A DNA stretch of 64,000 bases from NCBI GenBank assembly GCA_002104905.1, contig MCFE01000176.1:78724-142723 (forward strand), in the 5' to 3' direction. This DNA comes from Basidiobolus meristosporus CBS 931.73. Taxonomy: Eukaryota; Basidiobolomycota; Basidiobolomycetes; Basidiobolales; Basidiobolaceae. Of the stretch, positions 33,096 to 43,807 are shown in pieces. The notes below the pieces were generated by a model. That model was not told the DNA's origin. It saw only the letters and a list, made by a program, of their open reading frames with translations, and did not search any database. A program made the position numbers and the translations under genes. Position 1 is the stretch's first letter. Each line of letters begins with the position of its first letter.

Positions 33096-33898
33096 ATGGC
33101 ACGTCGCTCACAACAACAACGCCACGCCCGGGCGGCGAAATCCCCGACTGAACCCGTCGAGGAGACCAAGGTGGAGGTTGTCGAGGAAAGCAGATGGAGA
33201 GCGCTGGGAAGATCGTTCATGCTTCTAGTCATGGGGGGCTTCTTTTGCTTCTACGGACACCTCGCCTTTTCCACGGTTTGCTTCTTTTCCGGGTTTACAG
33301 TTCTCGGTAACAACAAGAAACACTCCGTCATCCTGACCAACTAGCCCTCTAACCCTCCTTTTCCTTGCTATGTTTAGGCGCCGTGACTCGGATCGCATGC
33401 TTTCAAGTGCTGGGAGCACCGAAAACCTCCACGCAGTCAACCAACTACAATTCTCTTGCCCTCATCGTGGGCTTGTTTGGTGGGCAATTCCTCCATCTTT
33501 CCGAACGCCTAAGCTTCGGATGTATAGGGGCATTGGGAGGGTTCTTCTTCGGGCTCTATCTGTTGTGTGCAGCCAGATACACTAACCTGGTTCCAGCCAG
33601 CTCTCGTCTGGCCCTGATTTTCAGCTTTGTGATGACGGGGATCCTGACCACCTCTCAGATGGAGACAACCTACGTCGCCTTCTCCACCGCCTTCACTGGG
33701 GCCTTTGTTCTGGTCTACGGGATGGACGGGTTTCTCCGAACCGGGATTGAGCAGTACCTGACGAAACACATCGTAGGATTTTCCACCGAAACCGAGAACG
33801 AACTCCAGAGCAGCAACAAGCTCGCGTATTACAGCCTGTTGTCCCTGGTGATCCCATTCTTCTGGCTCGGTTGTCTGTCGCAATTAGAGAAATCTTGA
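33096..33898 (+). CDS. Multi-pass membrane protein (TMEM198/DUF4203-like, tentative)
   Basis: Two exons, 33096-33306 and 33378-33898, joined over a 71-bp intron (GTAACA...GTTTAG), giving 243 residues. The first ~35 residues are basic and polar (MARRSQQQRHARAAK...). About six hydrophobic helices follow: LLVMGGFFCFYGHLAFSTV; SLALIVGLFGGQFLHL; CIGALGGFFFGLYLL; LALIFSFVMTGIL; AFSTAFTGAFVLVYGM; YYSLLSLVIPFFWLGC. The Gly-rich helix pairs resemble TMEM198/DUF4203-type proteins, but this is a fold-level impression. The start ATG at 33096 follows a GTG and is the first in frame. It is divergent from the MET10-type gene; the function is unknown. Confidence 0.75.
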
Positions 33899-34139
33899 TC
33901 CCATCCGTTTTGTAGCCTATGTAATCTATTCAAGCGCCTCCATTTGACACCACACACGTATCCCGATCTTCTTTGTCCTCTTTATTTACACTGATACATT
34001 GGCGAGGCTGCTCCTCAATCTCGTCTCAAACCAAAAGATAAAAATCCCTTACTGTGACATATATCTGTACCAAGTCGCACGATTCCCCGGGAAATCAGGG
34101 TCTCTAGCAAGGTCAAATAAGGGTCGCATATTTGCCACC

Positions 34140-34968
34140 TCAACTGAAATGGCCCCGTTGGCGTTTCCCATTCCTCTGCGAGGAGTGCATCATATTCACC
34201 ACACCGCTAGCTAGCTGTGTCTTGGACGGGACCTCGTACTCTGGGCACAGTAGTTCACAAAACCGCTGGAAGTAAGGGTTTTCCAGAAACGACCAGGGCA
34301 CGTCTTCGCTCACCAACGCTTTGATCAGCGACTCGTCTATCTCGCGTGTCATGGAGGTTCGAGGAGTGAAAAAGCTGCCGCTGTTGCTTGAGGGGGCTGA
34401 TTGTATATGTGGGGTCAAGTTGTTTCTAGATGCACTCATCCCCCTGAGTGACGAGTCGGTCTGTGGCTGCGGTTGTGGTTGTGGTTGCGGCACGTTCGGT
34501 GCGGAAAGGTTATCCTCGCTGTCGGAATCGGCCGCTTCCTCGGCTGAGAGTTGGAAATGTGTTGGCTGAACCAAAGAGGGGGATTCTAGTAGCGAATTGT
34601 CTGCCGACTGAAACGATTGTCCACCAGCGATGGAGTTTGGAAAAGCCATCGAGGGGGAAACCCCGAAGGCGGAATTTCCGGGCTGTGGGCCTCGCGCATT
34701 ACTCGTGCGAGACACCTCTTCGCGTACATCGATAGGCACTTGGCCAGAGCATATCTATCGTAGATCAAAGATTAATTCACGTTATATAACTCGCGTTGAG
34801 TGATTTTCCTTCGCCACGGAACTCAGGAATCCCTACCGCTAGATGCCTCTCCATACGCTGAGGATTGGGGGCGAATACCCGTTGACAGTAGGAGCATTTC
34901 GCCCTGGGCTTCTGCCCTTCCGTTACCTCCTCGTAATATTTCCAGATCTGATATTTTGGGCGTGGCAT
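34140..34968 (-). CDS. BED-type zinc finger protein with hAT-transposase-like tail
   Basis: Two exons, 34968-34837 and 34754-34140, with an 82-bp intron (GTAGGG...ACGATAG), giving 248 residues. The splice completes a BED finger: KCSYCQRVF...RMERHLA joined to ICSGQVPIDVREE, supplying the final zinc ligand (C-x2-C...H-x3-C). The middle (~residues 60-180) is low-complexity Ser/Pro/Gln with a (PQ)n run. The end contains VPWSFLENPYFQRFCELLCP followed by EYEVPSKTQL, the signature found just before the RNase H-like core in many hAT transposases and BED/hAT-derived fungal proteins. The catalytic core is absent and the frame is intact with normal CpG content. I infer a domesticated DNA-binding regulator, but a truncated transposon gene is possible. 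Confidence 0.78.
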
Positions 34969-35304
34969 TGTTTCTAACTCGTTCGGAGGGGTAAAAGATG
35001 CGATTGTCCAAACCAAACCATAAAATAGCCATCTGGTGATGGGCACTGATTGGTTCGGGTGTAAGTTACACGTAACATTATCACCCCTGACGTAACTTAC
35101 ACCATGGGTGGTGGTTGCTCACGACGGGCGAAATGCGGTTGGGATGAGAAGGGTTGAGGCTAGCGATCAAAAGCATAGGTCAACAACCATGAGGGCCTTT
35201 ATTACGCACGCAAGAGATGATGTGGAAAAGAATGTATGTGACAAATGACATTGAGTTGATTTGGTTTGGTTTGGGTAGTTCTATGCTGTATAAATTTCCC
35301 CGAG

Positions 35305-36277
35305 TTAAGCACGCACAGGGGATCGAATCACTCGACCATGAACCTTGTCCCAATCCACGGATTGCCAGAATGCTTGAATGTATTGCTCCTTCCCGTCAAC
35401 CCCGAAGTCAACGACGTACGCATGCTCCCACATGTTGAGTGCGAGGATGGGGGCGTAGGCGCCAGTGGGCTTTTGGGTTGATACCTTGTCACTCGAGGGG
35501 TCGGTGGTTTCTTCGACACTGCTGGTGTTGGCGTCGAATTGCTGAAGACGTCCAGTGGTGATTGGATTGCCAGAGTTGAGAGTGTTTACAATACGCAGAA
35601 CGCCACGTTCATCCTCAACCAACCTAGACACGCTGGGGTTAATCATGAGGCTATTAGGGGATCGTACGTAGGGAACTCAATACCAAGTCCAGCCGCTGCC
35701 GAAGATAGAGGAGGCAGCTTTGGTGAACTGCTCCTGGAAGTTCTCAAAACTGCTGAAATGACGAGCAATCTTTGCCTTAAGATCCGCTTTGATGGGCCTG
35801 GGCTCGGCAGTCTAGAAAATACTGTTAGCAAAAGGCTTGGGCTTGCTTAGTGGCGTATGTCTGCATTTACCAGAGTTTGAAGGAAGAAATCGGTGTTCCA
35901 AGCTTGAGAGGCATAGTTGTAAATGGCGGCCTTGGAGGGCTGCTTGTAGGTCATAAGCATGGTTTCGAATACGTTCTGGTCCTCGTGCTCGGTACCTAAG
36001 GGAAAGTTTGTGAGCAATGTTGTCGACACACTACGGGTGCATTCTCCTCTGGCTTTCCCGCGTACATACCAGCAACAAGAGTGTTAAGACGGTCAATAAG
36101 CTTTTGTTGGTTCTTGGCGTACACAACACCCAAAGCTCTGGAGGAGAACAATGGCTTGAGACCTTGCTCGGCAGAGTAAGGAAGAGGAGTCAGCTCATGA
36201 AGAAGACTCTTCTGTTGACGTTGGAGTGGTCTAGCAACCTTGCCGCAGAGTTGGCCCAAAGAACGTGCACGAAACAT
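35305..36277 (-). CDS. RSM26: Mitochondrial small-subunit ribosomal protein mS42 (SOD-like fold)
   Basis: Four exons, 36277-36070, 35995-35871, 35811-35684 and 35623-35305, giving 259 residues. Splice choices were fixed by homology: GSGWTW joins LVEDERGVLRIV using the AG just before 35623. The protein follows the Fe/Mn superoxide dismutase fold: HELTPLPYSAEQGLKPL near residue 27, ARHFSSFENFQEQFTKAA, and NMWEHAYVVDF near the end. Three of the four metal ligands are gone (Val for the first His, Thr for the second, Asn for Asp in the DxWEH motif; the last His remains), and a ~35-residue acidic insert (VEETTDPSSDK) precedes the last motif. This matches the mitoribosomal mS42/mS43 pair (Rsm26/Mrp1) rather than an enzyme; mS42 versus mS43 is uncertain. 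The Arg-rich start (MFRARSLGQLCGKVARPLQR) is a mitochondrial presequence. Confidence 0.85.
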
Positions 36278-36677
36278 TTTCCACCAAGCCGAACGATACA
36301 AGAAAACAACTAAGTATCTGCCGAAGATAGATTCACTCCAGTATTTCTGCGAGCACCCACCAAATGGCAAAAATTTTAGTGACCTCCATGGCTCCTCGGT
36401 GCTGAAAAAACACCGAGGTTTGGGGAAATCATCGGATTTGATGGCCCTTCTCGTTGATGGGCAAATTGAGGAAATGTTTGCACAATATATGTCGAAAAAA
36501 AATCAGCGGTTTATCTCGCGGGGTCACGTGGGGGAGCAATTTTTGTTCACGAAATAGTTGCGTACACTACGTCGATACATCTAATTGGGGTCTTTTTTTC
36601 AAGGTTTTTTGTTGAGTTGTTTCTCTTCGAAGTTACGTCTAGTCAGAGCTTCGATCTTCAGAGGAATTGCATTCAAG

Positions 36678-37840
36678 ATGGTACGTCCCTCTATGCTACA
36701 CTTTTTTGTGGGTCGAAACCACTCGACGGAAATCTCGTACAGACAATCCTATTTGACGCGTGATAGCTTTGTTATGGACGATGATTTGCTCCGGAGAGGG
36801 ATGGTCGCCAAACACGTATGCAGCCACTAATCACCCGCTTTCCTCCTCTAGTCGGTCTCAAAAGGCTCAAAGATGTTGAATCTCATCAACTATAGACTCC
36901 GGATCACCTTGTCCGACTCTCGAGTCTTGATAGGTCAGATGCTTGCTTTCGACAAACATATGAACTTGGTTTTAGCCGATTGCGAAGAGTTTCGTAAAAT
37001 CAAGATCAAGAGTGGCACCAAGGTTCCCCAAGGGCAACCCGATATGGAGGAGAAGAGAACTCTAGGTCTTGTTATTATCAGAGGCGAGATTGTTGTGAGC
37101 TTGAGCGTTGAAGGTCCACCACCACCTTCCGTCGATGATCAAAAGATTAGACTATCTCAGGTTAGCACCAGTGTACTATACTTTTCTCGTGTGTTGTTGA
37201 CATCCGTCTAACGCTAATGTTTCTTGTAAAGCTTGCTGCTGGCCCAGGCATTGGTAGACCTGCCGGTAGAGGTCTTCCGGTTGCGCCTCCTGGTATGGTG
37301 CCCATGGGTATGTATATTCAGTGTATCTAGCCTCTCGACCACAGCCATTAAAGTTGCTTCTTTGTAGGTCTTGGTGGACCCGTTCGCGGCGTTGGAGGCC
37401 CAGCCCCATCAATGATGATGCCTCGTGGACCCAATGCTCCCGCTGCTTCTGCTGCTCCTGTATCATATGGTCGCCCACCAATGCCCGGAGCTCCACCTGG
37501 CATGCCACCCAGACCTGGTATGCCCCCTGGTCCTCCAATGGGCTTCAGACCCGGTATGCCACCTGCCGGTATGCCTGGTGGACCACCACCCGGTTACAGA
37601 CCAGTTCCTCCTGGCATGAGACCACCTGCTGGTATGCCTGGAGCACCCCCCGGTTTCCCCGGACGTGGAGCACCACCACCAGGGTAAGCTACAATCCCGT
37701 CTTCCCCAACAGCCGATTTGCCAAGTTAACGCTTAACCCACTTTAGATTTGTTCCTGGCCAAGCACCACCACCAGGCTTCAGACCTGGACCACCACCCGG
37801 TGTTAGACCACCTGGCCCACCTCCAGGCCGTGGTCAATAG
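36678..37840 (+). CDS. SMB1: Small nuclear ribonucleoprotein SmB
   Basis: Five exons, 36678-36680, 36852-37160, 37232-37307, 37368-37683 and 37747-37840, giving 265 residues. The first coding exon is only the ATG, followed at once by GTACGT. The Sm fold is at residues ~8-90: Sm1 in [20 protein letters not shown] and [18 protein letters not shown], Sm2 in [20 protein letters not shown]. The tail (~150 residues) is Pro/Gly/Met-rich with PPPG/PPGM repeats, as in metazoan SmB rather than the short yeast form. It is a core subunit of the Sm ring on U1, U2, U4 and U5 snRNAs. An internal ATG (36873) could be used but would lose the conserved SKGSK lead. It is divergent from mS42; a short hairpin (CCTCGGTG/CACCGAGG, 36394-36418) lies in the shared promoter. 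Confidence 0.93.
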
Positions 37841-38532
37841 TCATATGATGGCTTTATTTTTACAATGGCGTACACCCACCTCGATCGAATTTGTCACTAA
37901 TTCAATAGATGAAATATGTCTTATATGTATCATTCCTATATCAAATAAACCCACAATCTCTGCCAGCTATTTGAGTGATGCAGCGTCCATCTAGAGGGAC
38001 TGGGTTGAGCCGATTAGAACGCCCCACCTGAGGATGTTGCACAAACGATGGAATCTTCCCTGGTAGTAGATTGGCTTTCTATATCCTTTGCCTGGTAGTA
38101 GATTGGCTTTCTATAGCCTCGAAAACCAAGAATGTGGATATTTAAGTAACGGATTTGGTGAGGACGAGTGGTGCTACAATGATGCGTCAGGCAACACCTG
38201 GGCCTAATATGATGGCTGCTGAAGTGGTGCAATATACAGCCAACCCCTCAGTGCCCGAGGCCAGCCAATGAAATCCCAGGAATCACCAAAACAATCGAGG
38301 TCAGCATTTCTCATTTGTTTACATGCATATCAACTAACCGGAATTCGAGGGCTTTTAGGTTGTGAAGTGCCGGCCCCAGTGGTGCATCCCTCTCAACCAC
38401 CAGAACCTTGTTCGAAGGTGTTTCATACACTTTCCCCTTTGTCTAATAGTTTTTTGAACCTTCTCGTATACATAGCTTTTAAAACCGTCCTCGTTACCTT
38501 GATACCTTGGTCCATTCATTAGAGCTTCGGAA
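37841..38532. other. Intergenic region with a 24-bp direct repeat
   Basis: About 690 bp between SmB and the Rho gene. CTGGTAGTAGATTGGCTTTC plus TATA occurs twice, at 38060-38083 and 38092-38115 (32-bp spacing). A 28-codon ORF starts near 38179 (MMRQATPGPNMMAAEVV), but I cannot link it to further exons with confidence, so I call no gene. Confidence 0.5.
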
Positions 38533-39306
38533 ATGGCCTATCTTCGGAGAAAACTAGTCATCGTTGGCGACGGCGCCTGTGGTAAAACCTGTCTTCTCAT
38601 GGTCTATGCCAAGAATGAATTCCCAGCTGTACGTAGCCCGGAGCCCGTCCATCAGCACATTGTCTGACTCCCTCTTGTTTCGTTACTGTAGACCTACGCC
38701 CCCACCGTTTTCGAGAATTACGTGGCTCGCGTGCAAGTCAACCGAAAGGTGATCGACCTATCGCTTTGGGATACTGCTGGTCAGGAGGAGTACGATCGCC
38801 TGCGCCCACTCTCTTACCCCGAGACCCACGTGGTGCTCCTGGCGTTTGGCATCGATAACCCCATTTCCTTGAGTAATATCGCCGAAAGGGTAGGTTCACT
38901 TGCGTACTTTGCTGCCGACTGGGCAAGAGATTAACGGCCGGTTTGGTTGTAGTGGCACCCGGAGATCGAGCACTTCTTGAAAAACGTCCCGTTCTTCTTG
39001 GTGGGCTGTAAGCAAGACCTTCGTCAAGACACGGCCACCATCAACAGTCTCGCTAGACGAGGTATGGCCCCGGTGACGTACCAAGAGGTAAGTTCGCCCG
39101 CTTAAACGCATCTTCGTCGTCCCCCTATTCAATTGGCAATTCTGGAACCGCAGGGAGAGACAATGGCCCGCCAAATCCAGGCACGTCAATACATGGAATG
39201 CTCGGCCAAGATCGGGTCGGGGGTCAACGAGGTCTTCGAGACCGCTGCGCGAGCCGCCATCAGCCTCGGAGCCAAAAAATCGGTGCGAAGCTGTGTCCTG
39301 CTGTAA
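38533..39306 (+). CDS. Rho-family small GTPase
   Basis: Four exons, 38533-38628, 38692-38889, 38953-39087 and 39154-39306, all with phase-0 introns, giving 193 residues. All G motifs are present: G1 GDGACGKT, switch [12 protein letters not shown]3 [19 protein letters not shown]4 VGCKQDL (TKxD-like, here CKQD as in Rho proteins) and G5 ECSAK. The Rho-insert-like stretch [17 protein letters not shown] and the C-terminal CVLL predict geranylgeranylation and membrane anchoring. It is closest in pattern to Rho1/Rho2-type GTPases that control wall synthesis and polarity, but lacks the lysine-rich run before CVLL found in yeast Rho1 (only AKKSVRS). The exact subfamily is undecided. Confidence 0.9.
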
Positions 39307-39322
39307 ACGCACCAAACTTGAT

Positions 39323-39470
39323 TGTAGTCACCCACATGATTGATTGATTAGCTGTGTGCTGTTGTAGTCACCCACACGATTGATTGATTAGCTGTGTGTT
39401 GATATTGTAGTAACCAACATGATTGATTTAAGCCAACTGTAATCACACACCTGATTGATTCAAACCAACT
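39323..39470. repeat. Degenerate minisatellite, ~33-43 bp units
   Basis: Four units start at 39323, 39363, 39406 and 39439, each with TGTARTCACC..ACAYGATTGATT. It lies in the Rho 3' region, upstream of the RPL11 promoter. The following sequence (39580-39640) has CCCACTAACCCACTCACCC-type simple repeats. Confidence 0.7.
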
Positions 39471-39783
39471 GCGTAGACAACATTGTTTAAACCAATTGCG
39501 TAGATAACACTGTCCATTCATTTCAGATTTTGTTCATAATAAATCTCAGTTCCCCGTCAGCAACGTTCACGATGATCCCAGATTGAGCACCCACTCGCCC
39601 ACTACCACTAACCCACTAACCCACTCACCCGCCCATCCAGCATGAAAAAAAATTCGGATCCTGACCAACCCAAACATCGGTTACTCGGGACCAGCCGGTG
39701 GCCCCGCACACGAATAAATCTTTTGTTGGCCTCGGGAAAGACTCCTTCTTTCCCAACACGCAGACGTGGCAACTAGTTTGAAA

Positions 39784-40399
39784 ATGGTGAGTGGTTTTCG
39801 TTAGCAGCACGGTGGCCATCCAAATCCACTGGCCCATCGGATGCATCCATCTAACTTGGCTTTCTTAGGCTGCCGAAGCTACCCCTTCCACTAACCCCAT
39901 GCGCGAATTGCGTATCGAGAAACTTGTCCTCAACATTTGTGTCGGTGAATCTGGTGATAGACTTACCAGAGCCGCCAAGGTTTTGGAACAATTGACCGGA
40001 CAAACTCCCGTCTACTCCAAGGCTCGTTACACCGTCCGTTCCTTCAGCATCCGTCGTAACGAAAAGATCGCCGTCCACTGCACCGTCCGTGGCCCCAAGG
40101 CCGAGGAGATCTTGGAGCGTGGTTTGAAGGTCAAGGAATACGAATTGAAGAAGTCCAACTTCTCCGCCACCGGTAACTTCGGTTTCGGTATCCAAGAACA
40201 TATCGATTTGGGTATCAAGTACGATCCTTCCATCGGTATCTACGGTATGGACTTCTTCGTTGTCTTGGGTCGTCCTGGTTTCCGTGTTGCTCGCAGAAAG
40301 AGATGCCAATCCAAGGTCGGCTTCTCCCACCGTGTTACCAAGGAGGAGACCATGAAGTGGTTCAAGCAGAAGTACGATGGTATCATCTTGAACAAATAA
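39784..40399 (+). CDS. RPL11: 60S ribosomal protein L11 (uL5)
   Basis: Two exons, 39784-39786 (ATG only) and 39869-40399, joined over an 82-bp intron, giving 177 residues. The whole protein matches eukaryotic L11: [73 protein letters not shown] and FYGMDFFVV-type end with [14 protein letters not shown]. It binds 5S rRNA and the central protuberance of the large subunit. Codon use is strongly restricted (GGT, AAG, ATC, TTG), as expected of a highly expressed gene. The intron directly after the start codon resembles that in SmB. Confidence 0.97.
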
Positions 40400-40522
40400 G
40401 CTGCTTCTTTATTCCTTTTATCGCATTCGTGAGCGTGATAAATAAAGGCTGTTCATAACAAATGCGAGCTTTATTCACAATTTTGGTGGAGATCTATAAG
40501 GATAATGATAATATAAATATTA

Positions 40523-43294
40523 CTAGCCGGCAATTTCCAAGGCAACGTTGATGCACATGCATGTCAGATAGATGGCCACCAGACAATATCCATACTGTCG
40601 TGTGAAGTGGTAGCCATTGCGAGGCAGATACAGCAGCGCTGTCAGTAGCGTCGCCAGTAGACCGCATCCGCAGACAAACACGGTGATGGATGGGTTGATG
40701 GGGTAGTCTTCGCCGGTGCTTGCAATGATGTAGGTGGCAGAGGCCCCGATTCCAATCAGAATATCTGGCAATTGATCAGTTGTCGTTTCGCGAGAAAATC
40801 ATCCCCAAATCACAACTTACTCAACATTGGACCGCCGTAACAGGCACTAACCGCCATCATCGGAAAGCCCATCTTGGCCATCGTGACGTTTGCTACAAAA
40901 TCTCCCAGACTGTTTCCCTGTGTCGTGCGTGTTAGTGGGCAGTGAGTATGGTGGGGTAAGTGGATCGACAGTTGTTATTACCATGGCGAAGATCGTCAAC
41001 CCGATAATGCTCTCGCTTAAACCAAGGATAAGTCCAAGGGCCTAAATGAGGATAAGTCAGCGAGGCTCGGAATTATGGACGCTACGTCTTATGTTACCTG
41101 GAGGAGGCCAACCACTTCGTTGGCAATCAAGTAAATCCACGCTAGCGCCGAGAGAAATCCCACATAGGACACCAGGTGATAGTGGGTGGGAATCTCGTAG
41201 GATTTGGTTAGTAGAAAGCAGCATCCGGCGAATACAGACCCGACAATAGGAGGGATCCACGCGAATCTAAAAGCTGGTGTGTCATCTGCCGCTTGATTAG
41301 CATCGGTGCAAGTTCAATTGTGGATGGAAATCTTACTGAAGAACACCACGAAAATAAACGTAGGACCGTGAAGAACTGAAGCACGGTCAACCACTTGACC
41401 CATGTATTGGTTTTGATCTCTTCCAAGTAAACGCTCTCGTTAATTGTCTCACCGTCCTCAGTGACTGGCGAGACATCAACCTCTGTCTGGTAAACCTCCT
41501 CGGCAACCGGCACGGTGCATTTCAGCAAAAACTGGATCGGCAGTGTGATCAGACCGGCAGCCTGTCCAAATCCTGATTTCTGTTTCCATTGTTGGATGCC
41601 AGGGAACAAAACGCGGGTAACATTCTTGGCTGACTGGACCACCTTGGAGTTGGTGTATGTTATGGTAGGAGATAGTAGAGGAGTGGACGTAGAAGATTCG
41701 GTTGGGGAAACTATCAACGCCTGCACATCCGAGGGTTGATAAAGGTCCGGGTCTCCGAATGACACTCTTCGCACTCTAGTCTCTCCTGAGTTGGGGCTAG
41801 GTAACGGCGAAAGAGGAAGTGGTGAATTGGTGACGGTGGTTGTGTCGGCCCCATCGGTATCGGAAGTAATGATGATGGAGAGCCCGTGGCTAGGCACCAC
41901 CGGAGCTTCCTCCCCGCTGTGCGAGCGTGTCTGGGGGTTTGAGGTTGATCTTCGCGAGAAGACAGAGTTGGTACGCGTCAGCGAGAAGCTAGATGAGCTA
42001 TTATAGGGATGAAGGTTTTGTACGACATCACGAAACTAGTAACAAAGTTAGTTTCATCGCATTAAAGCCAAACTCAGACTGGTTGAACTTACTTCAATGG
42101 CGCTTAATAACGATTTGCGCCGTCTTATGGGTGGAGCTGACTGTCCAAGGAATGGAATGTTGTGATCTTCATCTTGCTCGTCAGCTAGGAGTGGTTCCTC
42201 TTCATGGCTTCCTGAGGATCTGCCAACAGGGCCTGTTGGTAATGGTTAGGATTTGCGTCTACTTTGCAGTGCTGTGCTTCAAATACCTTCATTGTTATTC
42301 TCTAGTAAAAAGAATGGCTCATCGTCCCACTGAGCATATTCGGCACGCGCTTGCTGAACCAATGTCTTGTGCTGTTCTCCCCGTACCTCTACCCAATTCT
42401 TCCACACAACCACTGAGACATACACAGCGTAGTAGATGATCAGCCCTACACTTTCGAACAGGGTGACTTTTCCATCCCACAAACACGCCAATATAGCGAT
42501 GATTGCTCCGGTGAAGAAAAGGATATCGCGTAGAAATGCGGACGAAGAGACTCGGAACGGCTTCACAATTGCCATACTACCGACCACCACCGACGATATA
42601 AAAGCTGCTGCTCCAATGAGTTCGCCAAAAGCCAGACCACTGCTATTCGCCTTCAATGCGCTAAACGTGGTGAATACATCAGGCGCTCCGTTACCAAAAG
42701 CTAGAAAGGTGACTCCCGCCTCGAATGGAAAGGGATTTCAGCATACAGCTGGGGGAAAATCTAGCATGAAATCATAATTACCAGGTTCTCAGACAGGTTC
42801 AAGGTGGTGGCTATAGAGCTTAGATTCGGGCCTGTCATACAGGGAAGATGAGTGACATGCTTCCGATGCGATAACAACAGTATACACACAGAAATAATCG
42901 GAGGCAGCAGTCCCAACAAAAGCGAACAAAAACAGTAACCAAGTTGCCTAAAAATGTGTTCAGTTGCTCTGGTTCTTGTTGAAGTGTCGCACAAGTCTTA
43001 CCAAGAGGAAAAACGCAGCAAAGCCGAACGCTGGTTTAAAGCCACAGTAATAGAAATCCAAATAATTTAAAAGACTAGATTGTAAATCGGCACAGTTTTC
43101 TCGTACAAATGCGCAGCGATCCGCATGTTCGTAGATTTTCTCACACTGGCAACGGTGAAGTATGAGAAAAAGGTCACAAGTGATCCAAGTTGAGCAAGTA
43201 TTACCTCCTGGGTCTCTTCCAGAGCCTCGCAGGATATGAAAGGAACCATCGAAAAACATATTAGTATTAAAAATAAGGTAAACCGCCGGCTCAT
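40523..43294 (-). CDS. NCLX-like sodium(cation)/calcium exchanger, one apparent frameshift
   Basis: Eleven exons: 43294-43205, 43145-43002, 42947-42890, 42831-42782, 42719-42287, 42232-42093, 42035-41337, ~41273 (or 41285)-41098, 41041-40982, 40917-40821 and 40764-40523; about 730 residues. It starts with a signal peptide (MSRRFTLFLILICFSMVPF), then a lumenal Cys-rich stretch (CEKIYEHADRC...YCGFKP). The two ion-binding alpha repeats are clear: LSENLAGVTFLAFGNGAPDV and TIFAMGNSLGDFVANVTMAK. Between them lies a long cytosolic Ser/Thr/acidic loop (exons 6-7). This is the SLC8B1/NCLX-type arrangement of vacuolar, ER or mitochondrial Ca2+ exchangers. In exon 7 the frame breaks near 41364: FFTV continues as PTFIFVVFFS only if one base is added at a CC run. 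All other exons keep phase, so an assembly error or a recent mutation is likelier than an old pseudogene. Confidence 0.82.
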
Positions 43295-43807
43295 TTCAGT
43301 AAAGTTTGGTCAAGCGTAAAGTCGTCTACACTCTAATTTGTGACGACAAGTATTCACCAAATAGGTCAGTTGATAAGCAAGAATGCCAGAATGCCAAATT
43401 TTCTGATTAAGACGCCATGTAGCTAAAACAGTATGCAATCTGCACCTTATGCAACTTTGTGACTTGCTGGTGAGTCATCGCCATGTTGATGTCGAGTTAA
43501 GCCTTTCCCTAATTGGTTAAAGAGCGTTTACTACCACCAAAATCAATTTAATGAACAGTTCATGAATGCATGGGATGAACGAGGCTAGTTTGGTGAGCAT
43601 TTTATCGATGATGGTTTGAGGTTCGATGGTTCAATGGTTCGATGGTTTGATGTATATAAACGTCAATTTCGGAAATTCTCTTGCTTGGGTCTAAAATACG
43701 GGCTTAAATACATGTACACTAAGGTATTGGTTTGGGCCTGGTGGAGTTTGCCTAGCTAAGATCGAGATGATTGAGGGTGAAAAAGGTTCATAAATATACA
43801 AATGGTT
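43295..43807. other. Intergenic region, short GGTTCGAT repeats
   Basis: This is the promoter of the exchanger gene and the 3' region of BRF1. A GAGGTTCGATGGTTCAATGG-type run of 8-9-bp units lies at 43618-43652, followed by TATATAAA. No gene is seen. Confidence 0.6.

Noticed and set aside
35305-36277. Mitochondrial manganese superoxide dismutase
   Set aside because: Three of four metal ligands are missing; it fits the ribosomal mS42/mS43 family.
36240-36557. 105-codon + strand ORF overlapping the first exon of mS42
   Set aside because: It is antisense to a well-supported exon and runs through the mS42/SmB promoter.
38179-38520. Possible small spliced gene starting MMRQATPGPNMM
   Set aside because: I could not find a convincing second exon or homologous product.
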